Shown here piece after piece: positions 62,505-62,690 of a DNA stretch of 62,690 bases. The first letter of the stretch is position 1; every line of letters begins with the position of its first letter. The notes beneath the pieces are model-generated. The model had not been told where the DNA came from. It made no database searches and worked only from the letters and a program-made list of their open reading frames with translations. This DNA comes from Porphyromonas sp. Its GTDB lineage: Bacteria; Bacteroidota; Bacteroidia; Bacteroidales; Porphyromonadaceae. Where the stretch lies: contig JASBZK010000009.1 in assembly GCA_029983505.1 (NCBI GenBank), forward strand, positions 1 to 62,690. The letters are read 5' to 3'. The translations under genes were made by a program, and so were the position numbers.

Positions 62505-62583
62505 GGTACGGGTCTCGATTTATTCGAGGCCTGTACCTTTTCTTTTTCTCGGTCTGTGTCTCGCTCTCGCCTCGGTACGTGTC
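62505..62583. repeat. 79-bp four-box element, copy 16
   Basis: Boxes start at 62505 (GGTACGGGTC), 62528 (GGCCTGTACC), 62551 (GGTCTGTGTC) and 62574 (GGTACGTGTC), forward at an exact 23-bp period. It lies downstream of the ABC permease gene. The rest of 62406-62659 shows no clear gene. Confidence 0.9.
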
Positions 62584-62659
62584 TCGTCACTCTGCCGACT
62601 CCTAACTAAAAACCTTTGCATAATACCTCATCTGCTGCGTTACTTTCGGCATTCGGGAC

Positions 62660-62690
62660 ATGGCCAAGAGTACGGTAAGTACACTCCCGT
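62660..62690 (+). CDS. Possible start of a gene cut by the window edge
   Basis: An ATG at 62660 opens a frame reading MAKSTVSTLP up to the window end. A possible promoter precedes it (TTTG at 62615-62618 and TACTTTCG at 62641-62648, 22 bp apart), but that would give an almost leaderless message. Too little is visible to name a product. Confidence 0.25.
   Translation, partial: MAKSTVSTLP

Noticed and set aside
3007..62583. The four-box arrays as CRISPR arrays
   Set aside because: The conserved unit is only 10 bp, every array has four units, spacers are 13 bp and there are no cas genes.

Overview
The window looks like a chromosomal segment of a fairly GC-rich Bacteroidia species, most likely a Porphyromonas relative (inference). 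The evidence is as follows. The primary sigma factor is the short Bacteroidetes type without region 1.1. Many genes are preceded by the Bacteroidetes -7 box TAnnTTTG. DUF4296 and DUF4286 proteins, a DksA-like protein with a degraded zinc site and a fused C26-M19 peptidase are present. Shine-Dalgarno sequences are generally not evident. I see no rRNA, tRNA, transposase, integrase or CRISPR array.

Layout. 1-9.1 kb: mutS and dacB (minus strand), then an AI-2E-type permease, a DUF4286 protein, polyprenyl diphosphate synthase, gpmA and asd (plus). 9.3-19.8 kb (minus): xseB, xseA, rdgB, a YitT membrane protein, leuS, the fused C26-M19 peptidase and gyrB. 20-35.5 kb (plus): clpP-clpX-L,D-transpeptidase, rpoD, ileS, a DksA-like gene, lspA, a DUF4296 lipoprotein, a THUMP methyltransferase, sufS, two tandem related proteins of uncertain function, rsmE and an FHA protein. 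35.6-44.8 kb (minus): a vitamin B12 locus (btuB, cobU, cobT, cobS, cobC, cobQ, cobD, cbiB) behind a cobalamin riboswitch. 45-62.4 kb (plus): topA, tsaB, an unknown anchored protein, an MscS channel, an M16 peptidase, aroC, a small PAS protein, a low-GC two-gene ATPase/HNH module resembling Septu (PtuA/PtuB), kdsB, dnaG and an ABC exporter pair.

The most striking signal is not a gene. Sixteen copies of a compact element of about 79 bp are spread through the window. Each copy has exactly four 10-bp boxes close to the palindrome GGTACGTACC (general form GGTMYGTRYC or its complement), almost always at an exact 23-bp period. The 13-bp spacers are variable and are pyrimidine-rich on one strand. Fifteen copies lie between genes, including three inside the B12 gene cluster. 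One copy lies in frame inside the M16 peptidase gene, where it encodes part of the linker between the two halves. Two copies are near-identical inverted repeats flanking clpP-clpX-L,D-transpeptidase. A related-looking but different 22-bp periodic array with SalI-type palindromes lies downstream of mutS.

How the genes work together. Most of the region is housekeeping: replication and repair (mutS, xseAB, gyrB, topA, dnaG), translation (leuS, ileS, rsmE, tsaB), envelope (dacB, L,D-transpeptidase, kdsB, lspA) and proteolysis (clpPX). Two units stand out as discrete systems: the riboswitch-led cobalamin uptake and lower-pathway assembly locus, and the putative anti-phage ATPase/HNH pair, which has its own promoter and lower GC.
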